From: Paractinoplanes ovalisporus
GTDB taxonomy: Bacteria; Actinomycetota; Actinomycetes; Mycobacteriales; Micromonosporaceae
Direction: 5' to 3'
Assembly (NCBI RefSeq): GCF_016834655.1
Contig: NZ_JAENHP010000033.1
Coordinates: forward strand, 1-64,000
DNA length: 64,000 nucleotides
This document shows positions 25,615-34,055 of the stretch, piece by piece. The notes under the pieces were generated by a model. That model saw nothing but the letters and a program-made list of their open reading frames with translations, had not been told where the DNA came from and did no database searches. Within the stretch, counting starts at the first letter, position 1, and each line of letters starts with the position of its first letter. A program made the position numbers and the translations under genes.

Positions 25615-26586
25615 ATGACGGATGTGATCGGCGACGAACCGCAGACCTTCGGCGTGCCCGGCTTCCCGGCGTTCGACGCGAACGAGTTGCGGGCGGCCGC
25701 GGGCGCCTGGTCGGCCGTCGCCGCCGGCCTGCGCCAGACCGCCGACGCCGTGCAGCTCCAGGTCAACGTCCTGAGCGACGCCTGGACCGGTGTCGCGCAG
25801 CAGGCGTTCGCCACGGAATGGTCGACCGTGGCGGGCGGGATCCAGGAGCTCGCCACCGAGATGGACGGCGTCGCCGCCGGTCTGCGCCGGAACGCGGACG
25901 AACTCGAGCAGCTCAAGGCCGACTACGACCGGTTGATGATCGAGCTCGGCATCTCGGTCGCCGTCGGTGTCGGGCTGATGTTCTTCACCTTCGGCGGCAG
26001 CGCGCTGCTGTCCGCCGCGAACGCGGGGCGCCTGGTCACGCGCGCGTTCACCATCGTCAAGCTCGCGCAGGCCGTCAGCCGGTTCGCCTTCGTCGCGGCC
26101 GGTGGTTCCCTGCGGGCGATCGCCTCCCGGTTCGCGGTCAGCGCGGCCTTCACAGTGGGCACTCCGGTGGCCGGCAACCTCATCGAGGACCCGCACGCCA
26201 ACCCGCTCCGCGGTATCGACCCGGTGGACGCCACCCTGGTCTCGGTGATCGGTGTCTTCCTGCCGTTCCACAAGGTGGGGAGCACCTCCGTGTTCCGCGG
26301 CGCCGCCAACAGCGTCACCACCGACGGGCTGGTCCAGCTCTATCGCACGCACCGGCTCGACCCCGGCGGCCTCCTCTTCTCCGGCCTCTCGGGCGGCGCC
26401 ATGGCCAAGGTGCCGAAACCGATCGGCAAGGAGGACATCGGTTACTCGACGGGCGGAGCGGAACTGTCCGATCTCACCGAGCCGGCCGCCCGTCGCCGGT
26501 TCGCGTCGGAACCTGAACCGGGCGATGACGGGTCGGAACCGGCGGACGAGAGCGGTACGACCGGCGAGAGCATCAGCCGAGCCTGA
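25615..26586 (+). CDS. WXG-domain membrane protein of type VII-like locus
   Basis: A 323-residue protein. Residues about 20-112 are a long WXG100-like helical pair with turn WTG at 57-59 (LSDAWTGVAQQAFATEWSTV). Residues about 118-190 contain hydrophobic segments (ISVAVGVGLMFFTFGGSALL) that may insert in the membrane, resembling the N-terminal half of CpnT/LXG-type substrates. The C-terminus is short and acidic and shows no toxin domain, so it could be a translocon-associated or carrier protein rather than an effector. 7 bp after the previous gene; its stop overlaps the eccC start by 1 base. Confidence 0.75.
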   Translation: MTDVIGDEPQTFGVPGFPAFDANELRAAAGAWSAVAAGLRQTADAVQLQVNVLSDAWTGVAQQAFATEWSTVAGGIQELATEMDGVAAGLRRNADELEQLKADYDRLMIELGISVAVGVGLMFFTFGGSALLSAANAGRLVTRAFTIVKLAQAVSRFAFVAAGGSLRAIASRFAVSAAFTVGTPVAGNLIEDPHANPLRGIDPVDATLVSVIGVFLPFHKVGSTSVFRGAANSVTTDGLVQLYRTHRLDPGGLLFSGLSGGAMAKVPKPIGKEDIGYSTGGAELSDLTEPAARRRFASEPEPGDDGSEPADESGTTGESISRA

Positions 26587-29500
26587 TGACCGATCTGGAA
26601 CCCGTTCACCGGCGGGCTCGACGGCTCGGAGCGCTGCCCGAGGTGACCGCCTTCGAGGTGCCCGCCCCGCCCACGGTGGAGCAGCCTCGGCCGCCGCAGG
26701 CCGCCCTGGTGTTCCTGCCGGTGCTGACCACGGGGACCATCCTGATCTTCGGAATCCTCTCCGGCCGTCCTCAGATGATCGTGCTCGGCGTGCTGGTCAC
26801 CCTCGGGGCCATGGCCACCCCGCTGATCATGTATCGCGGCAGCAGCCGGTCCGCCGCCCGCCGCAACATGGCCCGCGCCGAGCGCTACACCGCCATGCTC
26901 GACGCCGTCGACTGCGAGGTGCGGGCCGCGCAGGGCCAGATCCGGGCGGCCCTGGAGTTCAGCCATCCCACGGCCGGCCGGATGACGGACTGGATCGGGG
27001 ACGGGCGGCTCTGGGAACGGCGGCTCACCGACGACGACTTCCTCGATGTGGCGGTCGGCGTGGCGGACGTTCCGTCCGGGGTCACGGTGGCCGTCGGCAA
27101 GGTGACCGCGCTCGACGCCGACATCATGGGCGACCTGCAGGAGCGCGCGGCCAAGACCGGAAAAGCCGCCCGCACCGTACGGGATGCGCCTTTCGCCGTG
27201 TCGTTGACGAACCATCCGGTGCTCGGCATCGAAGGGCCGCGCGACGCCGCGGCCGGCCTCGCCCGGTCGATTCTGCTGGAAGCCCTCGTCTGCTGCGGAC
27301 CCGACGAGCTCTCCCTGCTGGTCGCCGCGCCGCCGGAGCTCGAGCACGAGTGGGACTGGACCATCACGTTGCCGCACATGGCACACCAGGCCGATCCCGG
27401 GGGAGGGCGGCCGAGGATCGCCACCGACGCCAAGACCCTCGCGGCGTCGCTGGCCCGCCTCGTCGAGCCGCGCGCGCAGTTGCTCGACGAGATCGACTGG
27501 TCGACCGTCCGGGCCGGTCTCGCCCACGTGGTCGTCGTGCTCGACGGTTACCGTCCGCTCTCCGACCTGCACGGGGTTCCCCAGCTGCGGGACGTCCTGG
27601 CCGGCGCCGGAAAGCTCGGGCTCACCGTGCTGACCGTCGCCGCGGCGGCGCGGGACAGCCCGGCCGAGGCGTCGGCGGTGCTGGTGGTCGACGGCCGGGG
27701 GCAGGGGGTGCTGCAGCCCGTACGCAGTACGGCGTCACGCACGCGGTTCGCGGCGGTCGGGGCCGACTGCGGGACGGCGCAGCGGGTGTCCGAAATCATC
27801 AGCCGGCGGAGGCTGGTGAGTGACCTGTCGTTCGCCGGTGATCCGGCCGGCGACATGCTGCTCGACCTGCTCGGCCAGCGGCCGGTCCGCCCTCGGTGGG
27901 GTCGCCGGGACCCGGCGGCCTTCCTCACGGCCACGGTCGGTGTCGAGGCCGACGGCCGACCGTTCACCCTCGACCTCAAGGAGAGCGCGGCCGGCGGTGA
28001 CGGGCCGCACGGGCTGCTGGTCGGTGCCACCGGCTCGGGCAAGAGCGAACTGCTGCGCTCACTGATCACCTCGCTGGCGCTGACCCATCGCCCGGACGAA
28101 CTGCAGATCGCCTTCGTGGACTTCAAGGGTGGCGCCGCGTTCGAGTTGCTGGCCGAGCTGCCGCACGCGGCCGGGCTGATCACCAACATCCTCGACGACC
28201 CCACCCTGATCGCGCGGATGCGCAGCTCACTGAGCGGCGAACTGCTGGCCCGGCAACGTCTGCTGGCCGGCCACGGGCGTGACCTGCAGAGCATCGGGGA
28301 CTACCGGGAGTTGCGCGACCGCGATCCGAGCCTGCCCGCGATGCCCTACCTTCTGCTGGTCATCGACGAGTTCGCCGAGCTGCTGGAGACGGATCCGGGC
28401 TTTCTCGACCTGTTGCTGTCGGTCGGGCGCCAAGGCCGCAGCCTCGGCGTACATCTGCTGCTGGCCGGCCAACGGCTCGAAGCCGGGCGCATCCGCGGCC
28501 TCGAGAGCTACCTGAGCTACCGGATCGCGTTGCGCACCTTCACCCCGGAGGAGAGCATCGCGACGATCGGGTCCAAGGTGGCGGCCGAGCTGCCGCCGCT
28601 GCCGGGACACGGCTTCCACCGCGCGGCCGGCACCCTGCGGCGGTTCAAAGGTTCGCGGGTGTCGTTCGCCGCCGACCTCGGCCTGGTGGTGGAGCGGCTG
28701 CGTGACGTGCCGCCGGTGCCGCCGCTCTGGCTGCCGCCGTTGCCCGACCCGGGCCGGGCCGAAATCCTTGCCCTCGACGATCCGCGGCTCGACCACCCGG
28801 CCGTTCCGGTGGGCGACGGCCTCCCTTTCGTGGTGGGGCTGCTCGACGACCCCTCCCGGCGCCGGCAGGACCCGGTCGTCGTCGACGTCGCCCAGCGCGG
28901 CGGCCACCTCGCCGTGGTGGGTGCGCCGCAGACCGGCAAGAGCTCGGCCATGGCGACCGAACTCGTGCAGGCGGCCCGCCGCTTCCCGGCGTTCCTGCTG
29001 CGGTTCTACGTCCTGGACTTCGGCGGCGGCCGGCTGGCGGCCGCCGCAGGCCTGCCGAACGTCGGCGCCTACGCCACCCCGCAGGAGCCACAGCGGGTCG
29101 GCCGGATCCTCGCCGAGATCTCGACGCTGCTCGACGACCGGGCGGTGCGGTTCCGCCGGGACCACGTGACCGGCATGCCCGCGCAACGCCGGCTGGCCGA
29201 ACAGACGGCCGACGAGGAGACGCAGGCCCACACCGTGCTGATGATCGACAACTATGCCGCGTTCAAGGAGCGGTACCCCGGCCACGAAGCGGTGATCGAG
29301 CGGCTGCTGATCGAGGGTGCCAGCTTCGGGCTGCACCTGCATCTGACCACCGCCCGGTGGACCGACGTCAGCACCCGCAAGCTGGAACAGATCGGCGTAC
29401 GGTTCGAACTGCGCCTGAACGAGGCCACCGACTCCATGCTCGGCCGGGCGCGCGGGGCCGCCCTGACCTCAGCCGGCCCCGGGCGGGCGCTGGGCTCCGA

Positions 29501-30347
29501 CGGCCGGCAGCTGCAGATCGCCGCGCCCTGCCTCGGCGCCGAGTCACCGTCGCCCGGCGACCTGGCCGACGTCGTCGCGGCGATCACCGACGCGTCCTCC
29601 ACGGAACCGGCACAGTCCCTGCGCCTGCTCGACGACCTGACAGCGGACGAATTCCGCGCTGCTGGGGAGACGGTCGCGGCCGGCGGCATCCTGGTCGGTG
29701 TCCACGAGTCCGGCTTCCGGCCGGTCCCGTTCCGGCCCGGTCGCGATGGGCACCTGCTCATCTACGGTGACGCCGAGTCCGGCCGTACGGCGACCCTGGC
29801 CCGGATGCTCGCCGGCGCCGACGCCTACGTGGTGGATTTCCGGGGCCGGCTGTCCGGCGCCTGCGGTACGGCCCGGTCGATCGGCGAGCTCACCGAGATG
29901 GTCGGCGTGCTGCACGGGCTTTTAGCGGCGCGCATGGCCGACGGACTCCGGACGGGCGACCGGCCGCTGCTGGTGGTGGTCGACGACTACGAACTCGTGC
30001 AGGCAATGAGCCCGCCCGGCCTGCCCGGCACACTGGCCGACCTCTCGGCTTATGCCTTGGCCGCGGAGCAGGTGGGAGCCGCGTTCGTGGTGAACCAGAC
30101 CGCCACCAACGCGCTGAGCCGGATCCACGACCCGCTGATCAGGCGGATGCTGGAGGCGTCGGCCTGGCGGCTGCACTTCTCGGTCGCCGCGCGCACCGAG
30201 CCGTTGCCCGGTAACCTCCGCGGTCGCCCGCTCGCGCCCGGCGTCGCCCAGCTGATCCGGCCCGGCCGCCCCGACGCGCTGATCGGGACCCTGGGCCCTC
30301 CGTCACCCGACGAGCCCACGGATCCGCCGGGCGAGGGCGGCCTGTGA
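26586..30347 (+). CDS. eccC: EccC-type FtsK/SpoIIIE ATPase of type VII secretion
   Basis: A 1253-residue ATPase. Two membrane spans at about 38-80 (AALVFLPVLTTGTILIFGIL, MIVLGVLVTLGAMATPLIMY) precede three FtsK/SpoIIIE modules. Module 1 has canonical Walker A GATGSGKSE (480 on) and Walker B LLLVIDEFAEL; module 2 has GAPQTGKSS (779 on) with TVLMIDNYAAF; module 3 has a degenerate GDAESGRTA (1061 on), Arg replacing the Walker lysine, with LLVVVDDYELV. This matches mycobacterial EccCa+EccCb joined in one chain. It powers export of the WXG100 proteins. Last gene of the rightward operon; its final 45 bp overlap a broken HIT gene on the other strand. Confidence 0.92.
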   Translation: MTDLEPVHRRARRLGALPEVTAFEVPAPPTVEQPRPPQAALVFLPVLTTGTILIFGILSGRPQMIVLGVLVTLGAMATPLIMYRGSSRSAARRNMARAERYTAMLDAVDCEVRAAQGQIRAALEFSHPTAGRMTDWIGDGRLWERRLTDDDFLDVAVGVADVPSGVTVAVGKVTALDADIMGDLQERAAKTGKAARTVRDAPFAVSLTNHPVLGIEGPRDAAAGLARSILLEALVCCGPDELSLLVAAPPELEHEWDWTITLPHMAHQADPGGGRPRIATDAKTLAASLARLVEPRAQLLDEIDWSTVRAGLAHVVVVLDGYRPLSDLHGVPQLRDVLAGAGKLGLTVLTVAAAARDSPAEASAVLVVDGRGQGVLQPVRSTASRTRFAAVGADCGTAQRVSEIISRRRLVSDLSFAGDPAGDMLLDLLGQRPVRPRWGRRDPAAFLTATVGVEADGRPFTLDLKESAAGGDGPHGLLVGATGSGKSELLRSLITSLALTHRPDELQIAFVDFKGGAAFELLAELPHAAGLITNILDDPTLIARMRSSLSGELLARQRLLAGHGRDLQSIGDYRELRDRDPSLPAMPYLLLVIDEFAELLETDPGFLDLLLSVGRQGRSLGVHLLLAGQRLEAGRIRGLESYLSYRIALRTFTPEESIATIGSKVAAELPPLPGHGFHRAAGTLRRFKGSRVSFAADLGLVVERLRDVPPVPPLWLPPLPDPGRAEILALDDPRLDHPAVPVGDGLPFVVGLLDDPSRRRQDPVVVDVAQRGGHLAVVGAPQTGKSSAMATELVQAARRFPAFLLRFYVLDFGGGRLAAAAGLPNVGAYATPQEPQRVGRILAEISTLLDDRAVRFRRDHVTGMPAQRRLAEQTADEETQAHTVLMIDNYAAFKERYPGHEAVIERLLIEGASFGLHLHLTTARWTDVSTRKLEQIGVRFELRLNEATDSMLGRARGAALTSAGPGRALGSDGRQLQIAAPCLGAESPSPGDLADVVAAITDASSTEPAQSLRLLDDLTADEFRAAGETVAAGGILVGVHESGFRPVPFRPGRDGHLLIYGDAESGRTATLARMLAGADAYVVDFRGRLSGACGTARSIGELTEMVGVLHGLLAARMADGLRTGDRPLLVVVDDYELVQAMSPPGLPGTLADLSAYALAAEQVGAAFVVNQTATNALSRIHDPLIRRMLEASAWRLHFSVAARTEPLPGNLRGRPLAPGVAQLIRPGRPDALIGTLGPPSPDEPTDPPGEGGL

Positions 30348-30495
30348 TTCGTCGGTGACCTCGAGGACGCCGTTCTCGGCCATCAGGGCGTGGAACGACG
30401 TGATGCGGGTAGTCGGGATGCCCGTCGACGGTGGCGCACACAAAACAGGGCCCCTCGGAGACCCGCCGTGCGTACTGCTCGAAGTCGAACTCCAC
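30303..30495 (-). pseudogene. HIT family hydrolase gene, internally deleted and frameshifted
   Basis: From GTG 30495 the frame gives VEFDFEQYARRVSEGPCFVC and DGHPDYPHHVV, the classic N-terminus of actinobacterial HIT proteins. Just after HH, near 30400, homology jumps in another frame to FHALMAENGVLEV and QAALARRIRGLVG then TGA, the classic C-terminus. About 120 residues, including the whole HxHxHxx catalytic region, are missing, and the join shifts frame. It lies 14 bp after the small membrane protein gene and overlaps the eccC end, so a deletion of roughly 350 bp has destroyed the gene. Confidence 0.8.
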
Positions 30496-30509
30496 GCTTC
30501 TCCCCGGGG

Positions 30510-30719
30510 TCAGCGCCGGCGCAGGGCGAGCGCCGTTGCCAGGTAGGTGGCCGAGAGCACCGCCGCTCCTGTGCCGAGCACGATGCTGAGCCACCCGCCG
30601 TCGCCGGCCCCGAGCACGATGAACTGTGCGACGGCCAGGAAGCCCCAGAATGCCCCGAGAACGAACCCCTGCTTGGCCGAGCCCGCCATGTGCCACCAGG
30701 GCCGCCGGGATTCCGTCAT
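30510..30719 (-). CDS. small two-span membrane protein
   Basis: A 69-residue protein (MTESRRPWWHMAGSAKQGFV) with hydrophobic segments FVLGAFWGFLAVAQFIVLGA and WLSIVLGTGAAVLSATYLAT, ending in a basic LRRR. Start set at the second Met because upstream residues (MRYRDRFCASASAYRP) are not conserved-looking. Sits just upstream of the broken HIT gene on the same strand. No function can be assigned. Confidence 0.6.
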   Translation of the reverse strand: MTESRRPWWHMAGSAKQGFVLGAFWGFLAVAQFIVLGAGDGGWLSIVLGTGAAVLSATYLATALALRRR

Positions 30720-30817
30720 GGAACCAGTCTGCCCGCGACGGTGACACGCACCCATCGGGCGATAAGCGGAGGCCGATGCGCAGAACCTGTCCCGATAACG
30801 CACCCGGCCGGGAGCGG

Positions 30818-31342
30818 TCAGGTCGGCTTGCGGCGGTCGGCCATCTGGAGGGCGAACTGACCAGCGAACTCGACCGCGGCCATGCGGACGGCCAGGGCGC
30901 GTGTCGGGTGGGCGTGGCCGTTCCGGGTGAGGCGGGTCAGCCAGCGCTTCTCCAGCTTGCGCCGGCCGACGATGGCGGCGGCCGAGAGGGCGATGACGAC
31001 CGCGCCGGTCAGAGCCTTGCGCTTGTCGATCGAGACCTCGGCCTCGGGCTGTTCCTCCTGGGGGGAGGCCGCTTCGGGTGAAGTGCCGTCGAGGTCGGGG
31101 GCCGCGATGCCGAGCGAGTGTTCGGCGCTGGGGGCCACCAGGCGCAGCGAGACCGGGGACTCGGCGGACCGGTCGGCCGGCGGCGACACGATGTAACCGA
31201 TCGCGGCGACGGTGACGACCGAACCGGCCCGGGCCAGCCGTCGCCGGACCGGGGAGAGCTCACCGGCGGCGATCCAGGTGCCGCTCAGGGCCGCCTGGAG
31301 AGCAGCCATGGCCAGAGCGCGCGGGTAAGAAACGGAAGCCAT
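30818..31342 (-). CDS. hypothetical membrane protein, paralogue of next gene
   Basis: A 174-residue protein with two hydrophobic segments: RRRLARAGSVVTVAAIGYIV near residue 45 and ALTGAVVIALSAAAIVG near 115, separated by an acidic/Pro linker, then RRKLEKRWLTRLTRNGHAHP and RALAVRMAAVEFAGQFALQM. The same layout and the KRWLxxLTRxGHxHPxRxLAxR motif occur in the adjacent upstream gene, so the two arose by tandem duplication. Start at ATG 31342 (a GTG precedes it directly). Function unknown. Confidence 0.68.
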   Translation of the reverse strand: MASVSYPRALAMAALQAALSGTWIAAGELSPVRRRLARAGSVVTVAAIGYIVSPPADRSAESPVSLRLVAPSAEHSLGIAAPDLDGTSPEAASPQEEQPEAEVSIDKRKALTGAVVIALSAAAIVGRRKLEKRWLTRLTRNGHAHPTRALAVRMAAVEFAGQFALQMADRRKPT

Positions 31343-31373
31343 CACCCGACGGTATCGCCGCGGGGCAACAAGA

Positions 31374-31859
31374 TCAGGCAGCGCGACGGGCGGCGGCCGG
31401 CGTGATCCAGTGCCGGGTGGCGAACTGGGCGGCCACGCTACCGGCGAAGTCGGTGGCCGCCGCGCGCAGGGCGAGACCGCGTACGGGATGGGGGTGGCCT
31501 TTGCGGGTCAGGGTGTCCAGCCAGCGTTTCTCGAGCCGGCGCTGAACGACGATCGCGGTCACGACCAGGGCCGTCGCGGTGGCGCCGAAGACGGCCCGCT
31601 GCCGGTCGACCGGCCCGCCATCCACCGGTGCTGAGGCGGGCGGCGGGCCGGAGGAGGGCGACGGACCGGAGGAGAGAGCGGCCCGGTAGGCGCCGCCCGA
31701 CGAGGCGATGCTGGCGGTGGCCGCCGCGGCGATCATGGCGGCTCGGACCGTGCGGCGCTGGGCGGGAGGCAGTTCGAGGGTGGCCACCCACGCGCCGCTC
31801 ATGACCGCACGCTGGGCGGCCCGGCCGAAGATGCGCGCGTACGTCGCCGCAGTCACCAC
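31374..31859 (-). CDS. hypothetical membrane protein, tandem paralogue
   Basis: A 161-residue protein with hydrophobic segments AAMIAAAATASIASSGGAY and AVFGATATALVVTAIVV, a Ser/Pro linker and the motif RRLEKRWLDTLTRKGHPHPV. It shares layout and motif with the downstream gene (31 bp away) and was probably its duplicate. GTG start (two GTG codons in a row). Not recognised beyond this family relation. Confidence 0.65.
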   Translation of the reverse strand: MVTAATYARIFGRAAQRAVMSGAWVATLELPPAQRRTVRAAMIAAAATASIASSGGAYRAALSSGPSPSSGPPPASAPVDGGPVDRQRAVFGATATALVVTAIVVQRRLEKRWLDTLTRKGHPHPVRGLALRAAATDFAGSVAAQFATRHWITPAAARRAA

Positions 31860-31887
31860 CCGACCGTAACCCCGCCCGGCAACCCCG

Positions 31888-32850
31888 TCAGACGGCTCGG
31901 GCGATGCAGATACGGGCGCTCAGACGCGGCCCGGCCTCATAGAACATGTACTGCGTCCCGCCGTCGGTGCCGAACGAGGGCGCCGCCGCGCGGCCGTTGT
32001 CCGAGGCCACGGGGGAGTAGAAGACGCCCAGATGGTTCTCGCGGTCGAACGACGGGCCGACCTCGGTGATCCGCATCTTGCCGTCGTTGCCGTGGTACGC
32101 GACGTAGACCGTGCCGTTGCGGAACACCAGCGACGCGCCCGAGATGTCGGTCAGGCCGTCCGGCTCGGGGTTCACCAGCGGCGACTGGGCGAACTGCCAG
32201 CCGTCCCAGCCGTTCGGCGACCAGCCGTGATAGATGCGTCGCTTGCCGGCGAGCACGCCCATGTAGACCATCGTGTACTTGTTGCCGCGCCCGGGGATCA
32301 CGTGCTCGAACACCCGCGCGTACGAGGTCTCGGTGAGCCCGGGCACCAGCCGCGTGCTCAAGATCGGGGTCTCGTCCCGGAAGGTCAGCCCGTCCGACGA
32401 GCGCGCCACCCGGGTCGTGGTGTTCTCGCCGTGGAAGTAGAGGAAGAACTGCCGGGTGGCCGCGTCCCAGGTCACGTGCGGGGACGACACGTGCGAGACG
32501 GTGGTGCTGGGCAGCACGTTGTCGATCACGGGGTTGTTCGAGTATTCGGAGAACGGCCCGTCGAGCGAGTTGGCCCCGGCGACGCAGATGCCGCCCGGCT
32601 TCTCGTGCGGCGCGTAGTACAGGTAGTAACGGCTGCGGGCGCCGCTGACCTTGTCGTAGACGCCGCGGATGCACGGGAAGATGAACTCCCCGGTCGGGTT
32701 GTAGCTCAGCGGCAGTTTGAGCGCGTCACGCAGATAGCGGTAGGTGGGCATGCCGGCCGGTCCGGCCGCCTGGGCCGCGGTGGGGACAGCGCCAAGGCCG
32801 GCAAATCCCGCCAAACCGGCGGCGCCTCGGAGCAGTGAACGTCGATCCAT
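31888..32850 (-). CDS. Tat-exported five-bladed beta-propeller glycoside hydrolase-like protein (GH43-type)
   Basis: A 320-residue secreted protein. The N-terminus MDRRSLLRGAAGLAGFAGLG is a Tat signal with twin Arg, cleaved near AQAA-GP. The mature part has propeller-type repeats: EFIFPCIRGVYDKVSG, YYLYYAPHEKPGG, HVSSPHVTWDAATRQFFLYF, GWSPNGWDGWQFAQSPL, FRNGTVYVAYHGNDGK. This is the pattern of GH43-like and other five-bladed glycosidases. Divergent from a LacI regulator and a sugar ABC transporter operon, so it probably trims an extracellular glycan whose products enter through that transporter. Catalytic residues not assigned. Confidence 0.72.
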   Translation of the reverse strand: MDRRSLLRGAAGLAGFAGLGAVPTAAQAAGPAGMPTYRYLRDALKLPLSYNPTGEFIFPCIRGVYDKVSGARSRYYLYYAPHEKPGGICVAGANSLDGPFSEYSNNPVIDNVLPSTTVSHVSSPHVTWDAATRQFFLYFHGENTTTRVARSSDGLTFRDETPILSTRLVPGLTETSYARVFEHVIPGRGNKYTMVYMGVLAGKRRIYHGWSPNGWDGWQFAQSPLVNPEPDGLTDISGASLVFRNGTVYVAYHGNDGKMRITEVGPSFDRENHLGVFYSPVASDNGRAAAPSFGTDGGTQYMFYEAGPRLSARICIARAV

Positions 32851-32926
32851 GGGGATGGCCTCCAAACGACGAAGCAGCGGGGGATGCCGTGAAGTTTCAC
32901 TACCGTTAACAACACCGGTCAAGGCG

Positions 32927-32940
32927 CTAATAGGTATTAG
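32927..32940. promoter_or_regulatory. LacI-type operator 1
   Basis: CTAATAGGTATTAG is a perfect 6+2+6 palindrome 77 bp before the propeller gene and 95 bp before the LacI gene. Its half sites match operator 2, as expected for a LacI-family repressor controlling both directions. Confidence 0.65.
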
Positions 32941-32996
32941 TGCAGGCATTTCCTTGACGACCGCGGCGCGGGTGGCCGACGATCGGTCCACGTTTG

Positions 32997-33010
32997 TTAA
33001 TGCGTATTAG
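32997..33010. promoter_or_regulatory. LacI-type operator 2
   Basis: TTAATGCGTATTAG, 25 bp before the LacI gene start, resembles operator 1 with a CG-like centre typical of LacI family sites. The centre-to-centre distance is 70 bp, suitable for DNA looping by a tetramer. Confidence 0.65.
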
Positions 33011-33034
33011 CGGCGTAACAGAGGAGACTCCGAC

Positions 33035-34054
33035 GTGCCATCCAGCAACAGACGGGTGACGCAGCAGGACATCGCCCGCATGACCGGCGTCAGCCAGACG
33101 ACCGTGTCGATCGTGCTCAACGAGCGGGACGACGCCGCCGTCCGCATCGCCCCCGAGACCCGGGAGAGGGTGCTCGCGGCCATCCGCCGTACGGGCTATG
33201 TGGCCGACCCGATCGCCCGCCGCCTGGCCGCCCAGCGCAACCGCTTCCTCGGCGTCTTCACCTACGAGCCGGTGTTCCCGGCCGGCCTCGGCGACTTCTA
33301 CCACCCGTTCCTCGTCGGCATCGAGGAGTGCGCCGAACGCATCGGCTGTGATCTGCTGCTGTTCACCAGCGCGCCGGTCATCGACGGCCGCCGGCGCATC
33401 TTCTCGCAGGACAACCGGCTGCGGCTGGCCGACGGCTGTGTGCTGCTCGGCCGCTGGCTCGACCCCGAGGAACTGGCCCGGCTGATCGCGGAGGGTCAGC
33501 CGTTCGTCAGCGTCGGCCGCCGCGACGACGCCGGGGGCCCGGTTCCCTACGTCGGCGCCGACTACCCGACGGCCACCGCGGCCCAGGTCCGGCGGGCCGC
33601 CGAGCTCGGTCACCGGACGATCGCGTACGTCGGGGAAGGCAGTGGCCCCGAGTCGCACGCCGACCGTTTCCGCGGCTTCACCACAGCAACCCAGGAGGCT
33701 GGCATCACCGGCTTGCACTTCAAAATGGACAAACTGGTCCTCGGCCGAGCGTTGAAAGCCGGTTGTACGGCGATCTTCGTGGAGGAGTTCGCCGACGGCG
33801 CCGCGCTCGCCGACGAGGCCACGGAACGGGGTCTCCGCGTACCGGAGGATCTGTCGTTCGTGGCTCTCGGTGACCCGACCCGCCCGGCCAGCACCGATCT
33901 CGACTTCAGTGGTTACCGCATTCCCCGGCGTGAGATGGGCTGGCAGGCGGTCGAGGTGCTCTCGGCGATCCTCGACGGCACCGCCGGCGAGACCCAGCGG
34001 CTGCTCTCCTGCGAACCCGTGACCGGCGCGACGCTGGCGGTGGCCCGTGCGTGA
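33035..34054 (+). CDS. LacI family transcriptional regulator
   Basis: A 339-residue regulator. The headpiece VTQQDIARMTGVSQTTVSIV, then LNERDDAAVRIAPETRERVL, is a textbook LacI helix-turn-helix with hinge; residues about 62-335 form a periplasmic-binding-like sugar-sensing domain (LGVFTYEPVFPAGLGDFYHP). GTG start preceded by GAGGAG. It lies between the divergent propeller gene and the FAD oxidoreductase/ABC operon and should repress both until a sugar is present. Confidence 0.9.
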   Translation: MPSSNRRVTQQDIARMTGVSQTTVSIVLNERDDAAVRIAPETRERVLAAIRRTGYVADPIARRLAAQRNRFLGVFTYEPVFPAGLGDFYHPFLVGIEECAERIGCDLLLFTSAPVIDGRRRIFSQDNRLRLADGCVLLGRWLDPEELARLIAEGQPFVSVGRRDDAGGPVPYVGADYPTATAAQVRRAAELGHRTIAYVGEGSGPESHADRFRGFTTATQEAGITGLHFKMDKLVLGRALKAGCTAIFVEEFADGAALADEATERGLRVPEDLSFVALGDPTRPASTDLDFSGYRIPRREMGWQAVEVLSAILDGTAGETQRLLSCEPVTGATLAVARA

Positions 34055-34055
34055 G

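Noticed and set aside
26442-27572. 376-codon minus-strand frame over eccC
   Set aside because: Shadow of the high-GC coding strand; eccC motifs are clear.
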